DNA of 61,710 nucleotides from Prevotella ihumii (GTDB taxonomy: Bacteria; Bacteroidota; Bacteroidia; Bacteroidales; Bacteroidaceae). The position numbers and the translations under genes were made by a program. The DNA lies in NCBI RefSeq assembly GCF_900155655.1, contig NZ_LT706987.1, positions 228,886 through 290,595 of the forward strand. Reading direction: 5' to 3'. Of this stretch, positions 9,005 through 18,652 are shown piece after piece. Within the stretch, counting starts at the first letter, position 1; every line of letters starts with the position of its first letter. The notes beneath the pieces were generated by a model. That model saw only the letters and a list, made by a program, of their open reading frames with translations, had not been told where the DNA came from and did not search any database.

Positions 9005-9496
9005 ATGGCAACAAAAGGGAAAGAAAAGAAACTGCCCAGATATAAAAGGCAGATTCGCTATGTCTGTTGGAAACTCTCCAAAGGATGGCAAGTTAAGAAT
9101 AAGATAGAAAAAAGTAATCAATGGGCTTCCGAAAATCGAAAAACATTTTTTGCCCTAGTAGTTGGAATACTATCATTTATTTTTGTTACTACTGCTATCT
9201 CTACTCTATATGATTTGACAAGATCAAATAGTAATAATACGCAAATGGATTTCAGTGGAAAAACTGAATCTATTGAGAATATCCAACCTATGATGAATGG
9301 ACTTCGTCAAATTGATGAAAGAAAAAAAGGAGAAAAGATAGAAATAAAACAACTGACAGATCGAGGAATTACTATCCATAAAGAACTAGACTCTCTGTTG
9401 GCCATTGACGTGAAAAGTCATTCTGACTCTGTTCGTATCATACAAGACTACCGTCAATTAGAAAACATCGTAAAATTTTTAAAGAAAGGAAAATAA
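9005..9496 (+). CDS. TraL-position small membrane protein
   Basis: 163 residues with one membrane helix (about 45-66, TFFALVVGILSFIFVTTAI), a basic cytoplasmic N-terminus and a charged periplasmic tail. It sits between traK and traM, where Bacteroidetes elements carry traL, but I cannot confirm the family. Its last base is the first base of the traM ATG (TAATG), indicating coupling. Confidence 0.6.
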   Translation: MATKGKEKKLPRYKRQIRYVCWKLSKGWQVKNKIEKSNQWASENRKTFFALVVGILSFIFVTTAISTLYDLTRSNSNNTQMDFSGKTESIENIQPMMNGLRQIDERKKGEKIEIKQLTDRGITIHKELDSLLAIDVKSHSDSVRIIQDYRQLENIVKFLKKGK

Positions 9497-10749
9497 TGAA
9501 AAAATTGAATTTAAAACAGCCGAAATATATATTTCCGCTTGTAGTTTTCCTGCCTTTGACCTTCCTTGCATACGAGGTTTCCAATATGTTTGAAGGTAAT
9601 AGTACCACATCAGCAAAGGTTGCAACAGATTCCCTAAATATGGAACTGCCTGATGCTGACAATCAAGCTATGAAGGATAAGATGGCAGGAATGGAAGAAC
9701 GTGGTATGGGAGAAGGTGGTTATTCAGCTATTGACGGTTTAGGAAATGATGAAGACAAGAAAGACTCCCTTGGAAATGGTTATAGCGAAAGTGAAATGGA
9801 TCAAATAGACAGGGACAACGCAGAACGAATGGCGCAACAAAAAGCACAGGAAGAAATGGAGCGAAGTCTTGCCGAGTCACGAAAGCATATCAATTCGTAT
9901 GCAGGAAGTGGCTATGGTGGTGGCTATGGCAGTAGTTATAGAGGTGGTTCTTCGAGAAGAAGAAGTAGTAGTCGCCAAGATGAACTTGATGATTACGCCA
10001 AGGAACTTGAATACATACAGAAGAGAAGTCAGGCTGCTCAACGTGCTATTGCTGCAGGCAACGGAAGCTATGGAGGAAACAATGGTTCTTATGGTAATTA
10101 TGATGATCCTTACTCAGTAGGTTTTGGGAATAATGGACGTTCGCAAAACTCATCAAAAGGTAAATCCAAGAAGGATACAGAAAAAGTAGAGACTGTTGAA
10201 AAAGTAAATAGTCCAAATGCAGATCGCTTTAATACTGTATCAGCTAACAAGAATGTGGATGCTCCACTCATTAAGGCTATGATTGATAAAACAACCAAAG
10301 CGCATGAAGGGACACACTTACGCTTTAAGCTATTGGATGATGTTACTATCAACAAAGTTCTTCTCAAAAAGGGAACATATTTGTATGGACTTGTTACTGG
10401 TTTTGGTCAGCAGCGTGTTCGTGCTAATATCACTAGCATCCTTGTTGGAAGTAAGTTTATCAAAGTCAATCTATCTGTTTATGATAATGATGGTATGGAA
10501 GGCTTCTATGTTCCAGAGTCAGCTTTCAGAGATATGATGAAAGAGGCAGGTTCACAAGCAATGCAACAGAATATGCAGTTCGGTAATAACTATGGTTCTA
10601 CTTTAAGTGGAGAATCGGTAGCCTTACAAGCATTACAGAACATATATCAATCTGCAAGTAATGCAGTTTCTGCCAACATTCGAAAGAATAAGGCTCGTAT
10701 AAAGTATAACACCATCGTATATCTTATAAATACCTCTGCCGAGGAATAG
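9496..10749 (+). CDS. traM: TraM-like conjugation protein (VirB10-like)
   Basis: 417 residues: an N-terminal membrane segment (about 11-29), a low-complexity linker (Gly/Tyr/Ser repeats such as GGGYGSSYRGG and basic RRRSSSRQ), then a C-terminal TraM domain (about 250-417) with DVTINKVLLKKGTYLYGLV and VNLSVYDNDGMEGFYVPES. TraM is the VirB10-like protein spanning inner and outer membrane complexes. Upstream it overlaps the 9005 gene. Confidence 0.9.
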   Translation: MKKLNLKQPKYIFPLVVFLPLTFLAYEVSNMFEGNSTTSAKVATDSLNMELPDADNQAMKDKMAGMEERGMGEGGYSAIDGLGNDEDKKDSLGNGYSESEMDQIDRDNAERMAQQKAQEEMERSLAESRKHINSYAGSGYGGGYGSSYRGGSSRRRSSSRQDELDDYAKELEYIQKRSQAAQRAIAAGNGSYGGNNGSYGNYDDPYSVGFGNNGRSQNSSKGKSKKDTEKVETVEKVNSPNADRFNTVSANKNVDAPLIKAMIDKTTKAHEGTHLRFKLLDDVTINKVLLKKGTYLYGLVTGFGQQRVRANITSILVGSKFIKVNLSVYDNDGMEGFYVPESAFRDMMKEAGSQAMQQNMQFGNNYGSTLSGESVALQALQNIYQSASNAVSANIRKNKARIKYNTIVYLINTSAEE

Positions 10750-10796
10750 TAAAGATATTCAATTTTGAAAATTAAGAAACAATAAAGAAGAAACAA

Positions 10797-11732
10797 ATGA
10801 GAAATTTAGTATTTACTTTATTAGCATTTTTATGTGCGACTCCCATTTGGGCACAGAAAAAGTATCGTGACATTGTTCCTGATACTGCCAAGGTTCATTA
10901 TATCCACCGTCAAAGTATGGAGGATGCTTACATTTTCAACAGTGATTTGCCCAAAAATACTGTTTATGTAAACGAACAAGTAACTACCCATATTGTTATG
11001 CCTGAGAATATAAAGCTCGTTGATATTTCTACGAATAATATCATAGGCAATCAATGTGAAGACAATATTGTGCGTATCAAACCCGCAGGTAGAATGTATG
11101 ATCATGAGCTTGCTGGTACAATGACCGTTATTGGGGAACGTCATATTTCACAACTCAATATTGTCTATGTAAAGGGACCAGCTCGCGCCAATTCTATATA
11201 CAACATCGACCTTCGAGACACAAAGCGTTATAATAATCCTGATGTATTGATGCCCGAAGCAGAAATGGCAAAGTTTGCCTGGGCTATTTACGGTATACCT
11301 GCACACTTTCACAACATTCAGTACAAGAAGTATGGCATTAAGGCAGTTGTTAATAACATATATGCTATTGACGACTATTTCTTCATAGATTTCTCTCTAT
11401 ATAATAATACCAACATCAAGTTTGATATAGATGAAATACGCATTAAGCTAACTGATAAGAAAGAAACGAAAGCTACCAATACCCAAACTATCGAGCTTAC
11501 GCCAGCTTATATGCTTAACAAAGTCAATTCATTCAAAAAAGGTTATCGCAACATCATAGTATTGAATAAGCTTACCTTCCCTGATGAGAAAATCCTAAAT
11601 TTGGAAATTTCCGAAAATCAGATTTCTGGTCGAGCAATCTATATTCCAATCGAATACTCTGATATTCTCCATGCAGACGGATTTGATGAGCAGTTAATGA
11701 GAAGTTTATCAAGAATTAATAATTTAAGATAA
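10797..11732 (+). CDS. traN: TraN-like conjugation protein (VirB9-like, DUF4138)
   Basis: 311 residues with a signal peptide (VFTLLAFLCATPIWA). The mature protein has the NTVYVNEQVTTHIVMPENIKLVDIST and IVRIKPA strands of the TraN/DUF4138 family, the VirB9-like outer-membrane core component. It is followed two bases later by traO. Confidence 0.88.
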   Translation: MRNLVFTLLAFLCATPIWAQKKYRDIVPDTAKVHYIHRQSMEDAYIFNSDLPKNTVYVNEQVTTHIVMPENIKLVDISTNNIIGNQCEDNIVRIKPAGRMYDHELAGTMTVIGERHISQLNIVYVKGPARANSIYNIDLRDTKRYNNPDVLMPEAEMAKFAWAIYGIPAHFHNIQYKKYGIKAVVNNIYAIDDYFFIDFSLYNNTNIKFDIDEIRIKLTDKKETKATNTQTIELTPAYMLNKVNSFKKGYRNIIVLNKLTFPDEKILNLEISENQISGRAIYIPIEYSDILHADGFDEQLMRSLSRINNLR

Positions 11733-11734
11733 CA

Positions 11735-12238
11735 GTGATGAAAAAAATACTATTATCCCTATTGTTAGGTTTTACCCTTCTCTCACAAGCCTATGCTGGA
11801 GATGGAGATGAATTTATTACGGTCAATGCAGGATTACTATTTCAAAACACACTTAACGCAACCTTTGGATATGAGAAGGAATTGCGTTATGACAATGCTT
11901 TTGAAATTTTCGGTGAAGTGGGAAACCGATGGTCGAAGGATCCCGAATGTGGTAAGGTGTGTAGTAAATCTTTTTGGAAGAAGTACTATTGGAATGGTGG
12001 TATCTTGTATAAGAAAAGTCTTGTGCGGTGGAAAAATTCAACGCTCCGTCTTGATCTTGGCCCAGTAGCAGGTGCATATCGAGGAGATTACTTCTTTGGT
12101 GCAGAAGGTAGCTTTGAATACAGCTATACTTTTGCGAGAGGATGGAAACTTACCCTCAAACAAAAGAATAATGTAAACTTTATGCACGGTGATACTTTCC
12201 GCAATGGTCTAACCATCGGCGTGAAGATACCTCTTTAA
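11735..12238 (+). CDS. traO: TraO-like outer-membrane conjugation protein
   Basis: 167 residues with a signal peptide (KKILLSLLLGFTLLSQAYA) and alternating beta-strand patterns (FEIFGEVGNRW, LDLGPVAGAYRGDYFFGAEG) ending in GLTIGVKIPL, as in TraO, which is predicted to be an outer-membrane barrel. It completes the core set K-M-N-O. Confidence 0.85.
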   Translation: MMKKILLSLLLGFTLLSQAYAGDGDEFITVNAGLLFQNTLNATFGYEKELRYDNAFEIFGEVGNRWSKDPECGKVCSKSFWKKYYWNGGILYKKSLVRWKNSTLRLDLGPVAGAYRGDYFFGAEGSFEYSYTFARGWKLTLKQKNNVNFMHGDTFRNGLTIGVKIPL

Positions 12239-12249
12239 AAAGAAAAGAT

Positions 12250-12393
12250 ATGATTATAGCTCCACAACAAGATTATCCTCTTAGCAAGAACATTACAGCT
12301 TTAGAAGCCTATATGTTTATGACTACAGAAAAATCCACAAGAGCACAATGTGTTTCAAAAATATATAGTAGAACAATTGAACTAGAAATATGA
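12250..12393 (+). CDS. 47-residue ORF coupled to a lipoprotein gene
   Basis: An ATG at 12250 opens a 47-residue frame (starts MIIAPQQDYPLSKNITALEA, ends SRTIELEI). Its TGA overlaps the start of the next gene as ATGA at 12390-12393. The purine-rich AGAAAAGA just upstream can serve as a ribosome site. No family recognised. The tight coupling is the main reason to call it real; it may simply ensure translation of the lipoprotein. Confidence 0.45.
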   Translation: MIIAPQQDYPLSKNITALEAYMFMTTEKSTRAQCVSKIYSRTIELEI

Positions 12394-13040
12394 AAAGAAA
12401 GATTAATTCCATAATATGGACAGTAGCAATGATACTATTTTCCTTCCAAATGTCTTCTTGTTCAGAACATATAGAAGACAGGAACAACTATGTCGCTACT
12501 GGCTCTGTTTTACTTTCTGATAATAGCATTATATCAGTCAATGGGTATGACGCATCCAAGATGAAAGCCGTAGGAGTTGTTGTTGGAACAAGACAGGACA
12601 GTATTTGGGTTGTTTCAACCAAAAATCTGGGACAATATACTTACCTTGATACTCTAACGAGTGTCTCAAATGTATCTCCAGATGAAAAAGCCTTGTGCGG
12701 AATAGATAACACTTCGGCTATACTCAAATCAGATCGCAAAAGTCCTGCCGTAGAAGCAATTCTCAATCTTTCTTCTCCTGTTAAAGGGTGGGCATTACCT
12801 TCCATTGGAGAATTGAAAATGTTGTTTGCTAACGTAGTAACAATAGGGAAAGTTATGGAAACTATAAATGGCGATCCTTTCCTCCAGGAGCCTTACCTTA
12901 GTTCTACACAAGACGGCTCATCCACACAGACAGAAGAGTTATATGCCAAATGTATCTCTTTACATTCAGGATATATTTCTTCTATTCTTAAGACTGACCC
13001 TGCACAGGTTCGTCCTATCCTTCGTATGAAAATAAAATAA
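12390..13040 (+). CDS. lipoprotein with DUF1566/Lcl-like C-terminal domain
   Basis: 216 residues with a lipoprotein signal (ILFSFQMSSC, Cys near residue 24). The C-terminal part reads GWALPSIGELKMLFAN, then YLSSTQDG, then RPILRMKIK, the spacing seen in DUF1566/Lcl domains related to fibrobacter/FISUMP-type lectin-like folds. It is surface exposed or periplasmic, and may aid mating-pair contact or be exported as a minor pilus-associated protein (inference). Confidence 0.6.
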   Translation: MKRKINSIIWTVAMILFSFQMSSCSEHIEDRNNYVATGSVLLSDNSIISVNGYDASKMKAVGVVVGTRQDSIWVVSTKNLGQYTYLDTLTSVSNVSPDEKALCGIDNTSAILKSDRKSPAVEAILNLSSPVKGWALPSIGELKMLFANVVTIGKVMETINGDPFLQEPYLSSTQDGSSTQTEELYAKCISLHSGYISSILKTDPAQVRPILRMKIK

Positions 13041-13056
13041 TAGAATAATCTCTGAT

Positions 13057-15408
13057 ATGGCTATTGAAGAAACCAAAGAGCAGCAACAGATATATAACAT
13101 ATTTCGTAGTTGCATCTATATTGTGTTGATATTTGAAATTGTGATGAATTTGCCATTGGCTGCAAATGATCCGATTGCCAAGTTCTTATTATCTTTTCTT
13201 TACAAGCTGAAACTCTTTAATAGCGTTATTGGCTGTAAGTTTATGGAGCTTGTGTGTATAGGTGTAACTTGCATTGGCACAAGAGCAAAGAAGGAGTTAA
13301 AATTCAATATGAAGAATATGGTTGTTTATCCATTGATTATTGGATTCTATCTTGTCGTTACAAGTATTCTTGTGCATAAAGACGCATGGGGAGGCTCTCT
13401 ATTTGGCTTTCCTACTAATCGTATGATCTATGCCGTATGTTCCATCATTGGCATTATGCTTGTTCATCAAGGATTAGATGCTATCAGTAAGTATTTCAAT
13501 CATAAGCTTGGTATCGATAGATTCAATTTTGAAGAAGAGAGTTTTCAACAAATGGAGGATAAAATAGAAAATGATTATTCGGTTAATATCCCGATGATTT
13601 TTTATTTTAAAAAGCGTATGCGAAAGGGATGGATAAACATTATAAATCCTTTTCGTGCCACTCTTGTCCTCGGCACCCCTGGTTCTGGTAAGTCTTTTGG
13701 TATTATAGATCCTTTTATAAGGCAACATAGTGCTAAAGGGTTTACGATGATGGTTTATGATTATAAATTTCCTACACTTGCAAAGAATCTATTGTACCAA
13801 TATTGCAAAAATAAGAAATACGGTCATTTACCCGAAAACTGCGGATTTCATATTATCAATTTTGCAAATGTGCGCTATTCAAACCGCATCAACCCAATTC
13901 AAAAAAAATACATTCCTGACCTTGCTGCTGCCTCCGAAACGGCAGCGACACTGCTTGAATCTTTGAACAAGGGAGGTGGCGACAAGAAAGGTGGTTCAGA
14001 GGCATTCTTTAAGAATGCTTCCGAGAACTTCCTGGCTGCCATCATTTATTTCTTCGTCAACTTTCACCCAACTGGCTATTTAAAAGGTAAAAAACTCAAA
14101 AGGTTCTTCCGCTATACTCGAACTATCAACATAGATAATGTAGAAGAAGGCGTTCTTCAATTAGTTTATAAACAGTGGACAGACTATGCTGGTGTTAATG
14201 AGAAAGACGAGGTCGTACTTGACTTCAACAATGAAGAGATGGTCAATATGTCATTAGATGGTAATGGATTATATGTTGATCTGGATGGCTTTTCTTACGA
14301 AGATTCGGACGGTTGCTTAGTAAACATCTTGGAGACCTGGTATGAAGACAATAAGGGAAATAGAGTTATTCCCGACACTAGAACAGGAGAATTCTCCGAT
14401 ATGGCTCATGTACTCCAGTTTCTTAATAAGCCTTACAATGATGTATTCAGAATATTAATGAGTGATCGTGCCATTAAGCCCCTTATGGCTCCATTTGAGT
14501 CAGCTTTTAAGAATAAGGCTATGGATCAGTTGGAAGGTATGGTTGGTACTTTGCGTGTGGCAGCAGGCCGTCTTGCTACCCAGGAAGCCTATTGGGTATT
14601 TACAGGCGATGACTTTGACCTAAAGATTTCAGACCGTGAGCATCCCAGCTATCTTGTCATTGCCAACGACCCAGAGAAGGAGCAGGTCATTGGCTCACTC
14701 AATGCCCTTATCCTCAATCGTCTTGTCATGAAGATTAACAGTAAGAACAACTATCCCTGTAGTCTTATCGTCGATGAGTTGCCAACGCTATACTTTCACA
14801 AGATTGACCGCTTGATAGGTACGGCTCGAAGCAATAAGGTGGCGGTGACATTGGGCTTTCAGGAACTGCCACAGCTGGAGGCGGACTATGGCAAGAATGG
14901 TATGCAGAAGATAATATCCACTTGTGGTAATGTATTCATGGGAGCAGCTCGTAATAAGGAAACACTAGAATGGGCTCAAAATGATATATTCGGAAAGGTA
15001 AAACAGACAAGTAAATCTATATCTATCAATGATCAAAAGGTTTCTACGTCTATATCAGAAAAGATGGATAATCTTTTACCAGCTGCAAAAATAGCAGATA
15101 TGGCAACAGGTTGGTTGGCTGGGCAAGTGGCAAGAGACTTCACGCCAACTCCTAATGATGCAATGAATACCTTTGAGATAGAGAGTTCAACAGAGTTTAA
15201 AACCTCTAAGTACTTCTGTAAGACAAACTTTGATATGAAGAAGATAAAGACGGAGGAAGGAAAGTACGAAGACATTCCACCCCTATACGACTTCGGCTCA
15301 GATCGCAATATGGAAATTATCCTAAGTCGTAACTTCATGAAAGTCGAAACAGATATTGACACGATGATAGGAGAGTTATTACCCCAAGGTGTAACAGTAA
15401 AATCTTAA
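13057..15408 (+). CDS. VirD4/TraG-type coupling protein (T4CP)
   Basis: 783 residues with four N-terminal membrane helices (about 15-35, 45-75, 90-112, 125-145), then a nucleotide-binding domain with Walker A LGTPGSGKSFGIIDPFI (about 203-219) and Walker B SLIVDELPTLY (about 570). It belongs to the TraG/VirD4 coupling protein group that brings the relaxosome to the mating channel. In Bacteroidetes elements this protein is often called MobC or TraG. The start follows the lipoprotein by 16 bases, so it is in the same operon. Confidence 0.92.
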   Translation: MAIEETKEQQQIYNIFRSCIYIVLIFEIVMNLPLAANDPIAKFLLSFLYKLKLFNSVIGCKFMELVCIGVTCIGTRAKKELKFNMKNMVVYPLIIGFYLVVTSILVHKDAWGGSLFGFPTNRMIYAVCSIIGIMLVHQGLDAISKYFNHKLGIDRFNFEEESFQQMEDKIENDYSVNIPMIFYFKKRMRKGWINIINPFRATLVLGTPGSGKSFGIIDPFIRQHSAKGFTMMVYDYKFPTLAKNLLYQYCKNKKYGHLPENCGFHIINFANVRYSNRINPIQKKYIPDLAAASETAATLLESLNKGGGDKKGGSEAFFKNASENFLAAIIYFFVNFHPTGYLKGKKLKRFFRYTRTINIDNVEEGVLQLVYKQWTDYAGVNEKDEVVLDFNNEEMVNMSLDGNGLYVDLDGFSYEDSDGCLVNILETWYEDNKGNRVIPDTRTGEFSDMAHVLQFLNKPYNDVFRILMSDRAIKPLMAPFESAFKNKAMDQLEGMVGTLRVAAGRLATQEAYWVFTGDDFDLKISDREHPSYLVIANDPEKEQVIGSLNALILNRLVMKINSKNNYPCSLIVDELPTLYFHKIDRLIGTARSNKVAVTLGFQELPQLEADYGKNGMQKIISTCGNVFMGAARNKETLEWAQNDIFGKVKQTSKSISINDQKVSTSISEKMDNLLPAAKIADMATGWLAGQVARDFTPTPNDAMNTFEIESSTEFKTSKYFCKTNFDMKKIKTEEGKYEDIPPLYDFGSDRNMEIILSRNFMKVETDIDTMIGELLPQGVTVKS

Positions 15409-15418
15409 CAAGAAACCT

Positions 15419-15802
15419 ATGAAAATAGATAACATAGACAAAATAGATAATATTGGCGAACGACTAAAAAGCGTTCGTCAATATCTCATTATGACCCAGC
15501 AACAGGTAGCAAACACAACTGGCATCCCTGTCATTACTATATCTAAAATAGAGCATAATAAGGTCGTTAATTCCGATTCATTCATTAAAATGATACAATT
15601 CTATTCCAATTACATATCTGTGGACTTTTTGTTAGCCAAAGATTTTAGAATTGCAGATGCAGATCGATATGCAAAATCATTCTCCCTCAACACTATAGTA
15701 AAAGCCAAACTTGAACTTTTGAAACAACAGTTTACAAAGGATATAGAAAAATCAAAGAACGACTTTGTTGTTAAAATCACAGACACCATTAATCTACTAT
15801 AG
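15419..15802 (+). CDS. XRE-family helix-turn-helix regulator
   Basis: 127 residues with an HTH_3 domain (about 11-66: GERLKSVRQYLIMTQQQVAN, GIPVITISKIEHNKV) and a C-terminal helical tail. It is the last gene of the tra operon, 10 bases after the coupling-protein gene. It may regulate transfer genes, but the target is not visible. Confidence 0.85.
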   Translation: MKIDNIDKIDNIGERLKSVRQYLIMTQQQVANTTGIPVITISKIEHNKVVNSDSFIKMIQFYSNYISVDFLLAKDFRIADADRYAKSFSLNTIVKAKLELLKQQFTKDIEKSKNDFVVKITDTINLL

Positions 15803-15826
15803 CACTTAATAAAATTCATCCACGAT

Positions 15827-15857
15827 TTGATTATTGTGAAAATATTTTTTATCTTTG
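15827..15857 (+). promoter_or_regulatory. Bacteroidetes-type promoter
   Basis: TTG at 15827-15829 and TATCTTTG at 15850-15857 are separated by 20 bases, a good match to the sigma-ABfr -33/-7 pattern. It points at the small membrane protein gene at 15909. Confidence 0.6.
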
Positions 15858-15908
15858 ATGTATAAGCATATCATAACTTTAGATTACTAATTCAAAAAGA
15901 TAACTATT

Positions 15909-16151
15909 ATGACGGCAATGATTATTGGACTGATTGTATATTTGACTTACTGCATAGTCTCCCTGTTCGTTAAACTGATGTTCTGGGTAGTGTACGCATT
16001 AGGTATAGCTTTATATTTTACAGCCAAGTATGGGATAAAAGTATTTAGCTATGGTTATAAGTTTTTGTCGATTATAGTCTCTCTTATAATAAAACAAGTT
16101 GTAAATTCAGGAGAAAAAGGGCATGTAAAAGATGAAAGTTTTGCAAATTAG
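15909..16151 (+). CDS. small membrane protein
   Basis: 80 residues, mostly hydrophobic in its first 65 (two or three helices: IIGLIVYLTYCIVSLFVKLM, FWVVYALGIALYF), with a short charged tail. Own promoter at 15827-15857. No family recognised; possibly an entry-exclusion or mating-channel accessory protein by position only. Confidence 0.55.
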   Translation: MTAMIIGLIVYLTYCIVSLFVKLMFWVVYALGIALYFTAKYGIKVFSYGYKFLSIIVSLIIKQVVNSGEKGHVKDESFAN

Positions 16152-16250
16152 ATAAAGATAAAAGATGTAAATGTAACCTATCTAATAAATGGACAAAAAT
16201 TATTTTTAGGTTGTTTTTGAGTCCTTAATTGAACTTTTTAATAAATAAAA

Positions 16251-16297
16251 AATAGGGGAATAGATGTTTAAAATCTGTTTCCCTATTATCTATTTTT
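16251..16297. terminator. bidirectional terminator
   Basis: Arms 16251-16265 (AATAGGGGAATAGAT) and 16273-16287 (ATCTGTTTCCCTATT) pair at 13 of 15 positions, with A-rich sequence before and a T-rich tract after. It lies between the convergent genes at 15909 (+) and 16312 (-). Confidence 0.75.
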
Positions 16298-16311
16298 GCA
16301 GTATATTAATC

Positions 16312-17415
16312 CTACAAAGAACTACTAATACTCTTTACTTTATATAGATATTTTGGATCCTTTGCATATCCTATATGCCCAAGAAATCTAAAGTAATTCC
16401 CTCCCTTATATTTATACTGAACATAATCTTTATAAGCCTTCACTGATTCTTCCCAATTTGCAAACCGATAATACGAACCATCCGAAGGTCTCCGCAAGCC
16501 AAATAAATTATTGTAGTTCAAACAGACATTTGAGGTAAAATATCCTGTCTCCAGTAGGGCTTGTGCTACTACGATTTTTGGGAAAGCTACACCGTATCTA
16601 TCTAAAGCCTGGTACAGATTATTGATATTCAATTCTTTTGGAGGACGAGTTCCAAATCTTAAATAAGCAATTTTATCCCGAAGTCCTGTAATATACTTAT
16701 TCAAGTAGGCTATAAAGGGAGTTGGATTAAGACTTTTCCCATTAGCTGAAATTTTTATGTGCAAATGTGGACCAGTTGATTTTCCTGTATTCCCAGATAT
16801 AGCAACAATCGTACCTGCATAGACATCATCTCCTTCCCTTACGGTTATTGCAGCTAAATGCCCATATAAGCATTGTATATGACCATGATCAATGATGATA
16901 TGATTACCATACCCTTTCTTGCTATACACAACTTTTACTACTCTACCTGGTAGCATAGAATAAACGTGGCTCATATTACATTCAAGATCTATTCCATCGT
17001 GAAAAGTAGAGCATTTTTTAAAAGGATCAGTCCGAATACCATACCGTGAAGTAACGCTTATAAAATCCAAGGGAAGGCATACATCCATACGCTCCTTTAT
17101 CAGTCCGAAAAGCATACTATCTTTTACATTGACAAATACAGGAATATCCTTTTCTATGGATATTTCATGCCCTTCTGTCGTAGAAAAAAAATCGGTAAAT
17201 TCTATATCCGCTTTATCTTCTTTCGAGCGCACTTTCATAGAATCTTGATAGGCATAGAAGAAATCTTCTTCTCCCTTTTTGGTTCTTGAATCAGGCTTGT
17301 TCATCACATTCTTTTCGGTCTCGTTATCACGCTTAATTGTGTAAAATTGGGCCCAAGACTGACATGGGTATGAGAGAAAAGAAATGCCTACAAATAACAA
17401 CAATTTTACTTTCAT
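16312..17415 (-). CDS. M23 peptidase fused to glucosaminidase (cell-wall hydrolase)
   Basis: 367 residues with a signal peptide (LLLFVGISFLSYPCQSWA). A LysM-free M23 endopeptidase domain (about 125-225) shows the metal ligands HDGID and HLHI together with GNTGKSTGPHLHI. A C-terminal glucosaminidase-like domain (about 270-365: VAQALLETGYFTSNVCLNYNNLFGLR) follows. It should open peptidoglycan locally so the conjugation channel can pass, the role of TraQ-type or VirB1-type hydrolases. It is the only - strand gene inside the transfer region. Confidence 0.88.
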   Translation of the reverse strand: MKVKLLLFVGISFLSYPCQSWAQFYTIKRDNETEKNVMNKPDSRTKKGEEDFFYAYQDSMKVRSKEDKADIEFTDFFSTTEGHEISIEKDIPVFVNVKDSMLFGLIKERMDVCLPLDFISVTSRYGIRTDPFKKCSTFHDGIDLECNMSHVYSMLPGRVVKVVYSKKGYGNHIIIDHGHIQCLYGHLAAITVREGDDVYAGTIVAISGNTGKSTGPHLHIKISANGKSLNPTPFIAYLNKYITGLRDKIAYLRFGTRPPKELNINNLYQALDRYGVAFPKIVVAQALLETGYFTSNVCLNYNNLFGLRRPSDGSYYRFANWEESVKAYKDYVQYKYKGGNYFRFLGHIGYAKDPKYLYKVKSISSSL

Positions 17416-17468
17416 CTTACAATGTTTTTTTCTAAATTTGAATCAAAATTACTATAAAATATATTGTT

Positions 17469-18239
17469 ATGGCAATGGTAAATCGTTTTTTGGAAAAAGA
17501 CATTCCATATGGCAAACTTGCCAATTTGGGGATAAGCAAAGAGAAAACACTCTCTATGCCTAAAGATTTGTTAGAGACTTTTTTAAGTGGTAAGGTAACA
17601 CCGCTTATTCAAGCCAAAGTTCAATCGCAAAGTGGAACGGTATATGAAGTTCCCCTAAAGCTCCAACTCACCCAAGATAGAACTGGTAAAGTTCAACTAA
17701 TGACATATCCCATCAGAAAAGAAATGGTAAGTGATATATCTCTCAGCGATGACGAAAAGGAACGTCTCCGTAAGGGTGATACTATTCGCAAAGAAATAAA
17801 GGAAGATGGAGTTCGACATATGCAGTTTGTTCAAATGGATAACGAGACAAAATCGCTTATTAAGCGCAATGTAAGCAGTCTCCGTTTACCTGAACAGATA
17901 GCACAAATGGAAAAGATTAACGATATACAATTAGGTATGAATCAAAAGGAAGCTATCAAAGAAGGTAAACCTATAGAACTTGAAGTAGGCCATGAGAAGG
18001 TATCTGTTGGAGTGGACCTCAAAGAACCACAAGGCTTCAAAGTTGTCAAAGGAGATATGGCAGAATGGGAACGCCAACAGAAAATAAAGTACGACATCGT
18101 AAATGAAGGCTTTATGGGCTATGTTCTCACAGATCAAAACCGTTGGGAATACAAGCAAGTGGTAGATAAGATCCAGCATAAGGAGCTAAAACAAGAGGTG
18201 AAAGAAGGACAAAAAATGTCATCAGGCATAAAGCTCTAA
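17469..18239 (+). CDS. DUF4099/DUF3945 domain protein
   Basis: 256 residues. The start FLEKDIPYGKLANLGISKEK matches DUF4099. The central YPIRKEMV..DDEKERLRKGDTIRKEIKEDGVRHMQFVQMDNETKSL and the later LGMNQKEAIKEGKPIELE match DUF3945, a repeat common on Bacteroidetes conjugative elements, often in topoisomerase-like or DNA-processing proteins. Function unknown. It ends in SSGIKL, one of four similar C-terminal tails in this operon. It is divergent from the hydrolase gene, and TAAATTTG at 17433-17440 could be its -7 box. Confidence 0.75.
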   Translation: MAMVNRFLEKDIPYGKLANLGISKEKTLSMPKDLLETFLSGKVTPLIQAKVQSQSGTVYEVPLKLQLTQDRTGKVQLMTYPIRKEMVSDISLSDDEKERLRKGDTIRKEIKEDGVRHMQFVQMDNETKSLIKRNVSSLRLPEQIAQMEKINDIQLGMNQKEAIKEGKPIELEVGHEKVSVGVDLKEPQGFKVVKGDMAEWERQQKIKYDIVNEGFMGYVLTDQNRWEYKQVVDKIQHKELKQEVKEGQKMSSGIKL

Positions 18240-18652
18240 TTCATATTATCTACTTATTACTATATTAAGAGTTACACAAAAACTCACCATCTAACCAATC
18301 CCTTGATTGGGACACTTTAATACAATTACCGATTTAGCTGACAGTAGTCTTCACGGTAGTCTTTAATATATTTCCCCAGTTTTAAAGACTGATTTTCAAG
18401 GTGCATAAGATTTTGTTTTATGCCCAGAGAAGACTATTCTCCTGTCAGGGGGAATTACACAACCAATTCAAATATTATCAATCAGGAGCATTGTTATGTT
18501 TCTGATAGTTGTTATGCTTTTTCCCTTTTGATATTATCATCAGGAAACAGCATTGCGCTCGGCTTAGGCAAATTCGTTTTGAATTTTGTCAAAGTCGAGC
18601 TTGCTGCATATGGTCTTCTCTCGCTTACCACAATATACAAATTGTTTAACTT
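18240..18652 (+). promoter_or_regulatory. 413-base structured leader region of the MutS-I-like gene
   Basis: No convincing gene. It holds a CCAATC-CCTT-GATTGG hairpin (about 18294-18310), copy A of the three-copy leader element (18313-18367), and a GCATAA/TTATGC hairpin at about 18402-18423. A larger fold at 18548-18606 has arms CAGC/GCTG and GCTCG/CGAGC enclosing AAATTC/GAATTT. An open frame at 18420-18656 has poor protein character and I do not call it. It looks like a long, folded 5' leader. Confidence 0.5.
18313..18367 (+). repeat. leader element copy A (55 nt)
   Basis: Starts CACTTTAATACAATTACCGA and ends CACGGTAGTCTTTAAT, with the shared core CTGACAGTAGTCTTC. It is nearly identical to copies C (30296-30352, - strand) and B (31970-32026), with a 2-base deletion in the middle. 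It is sense-oriented with respect to the gene at 18653. Confidence 0.8.
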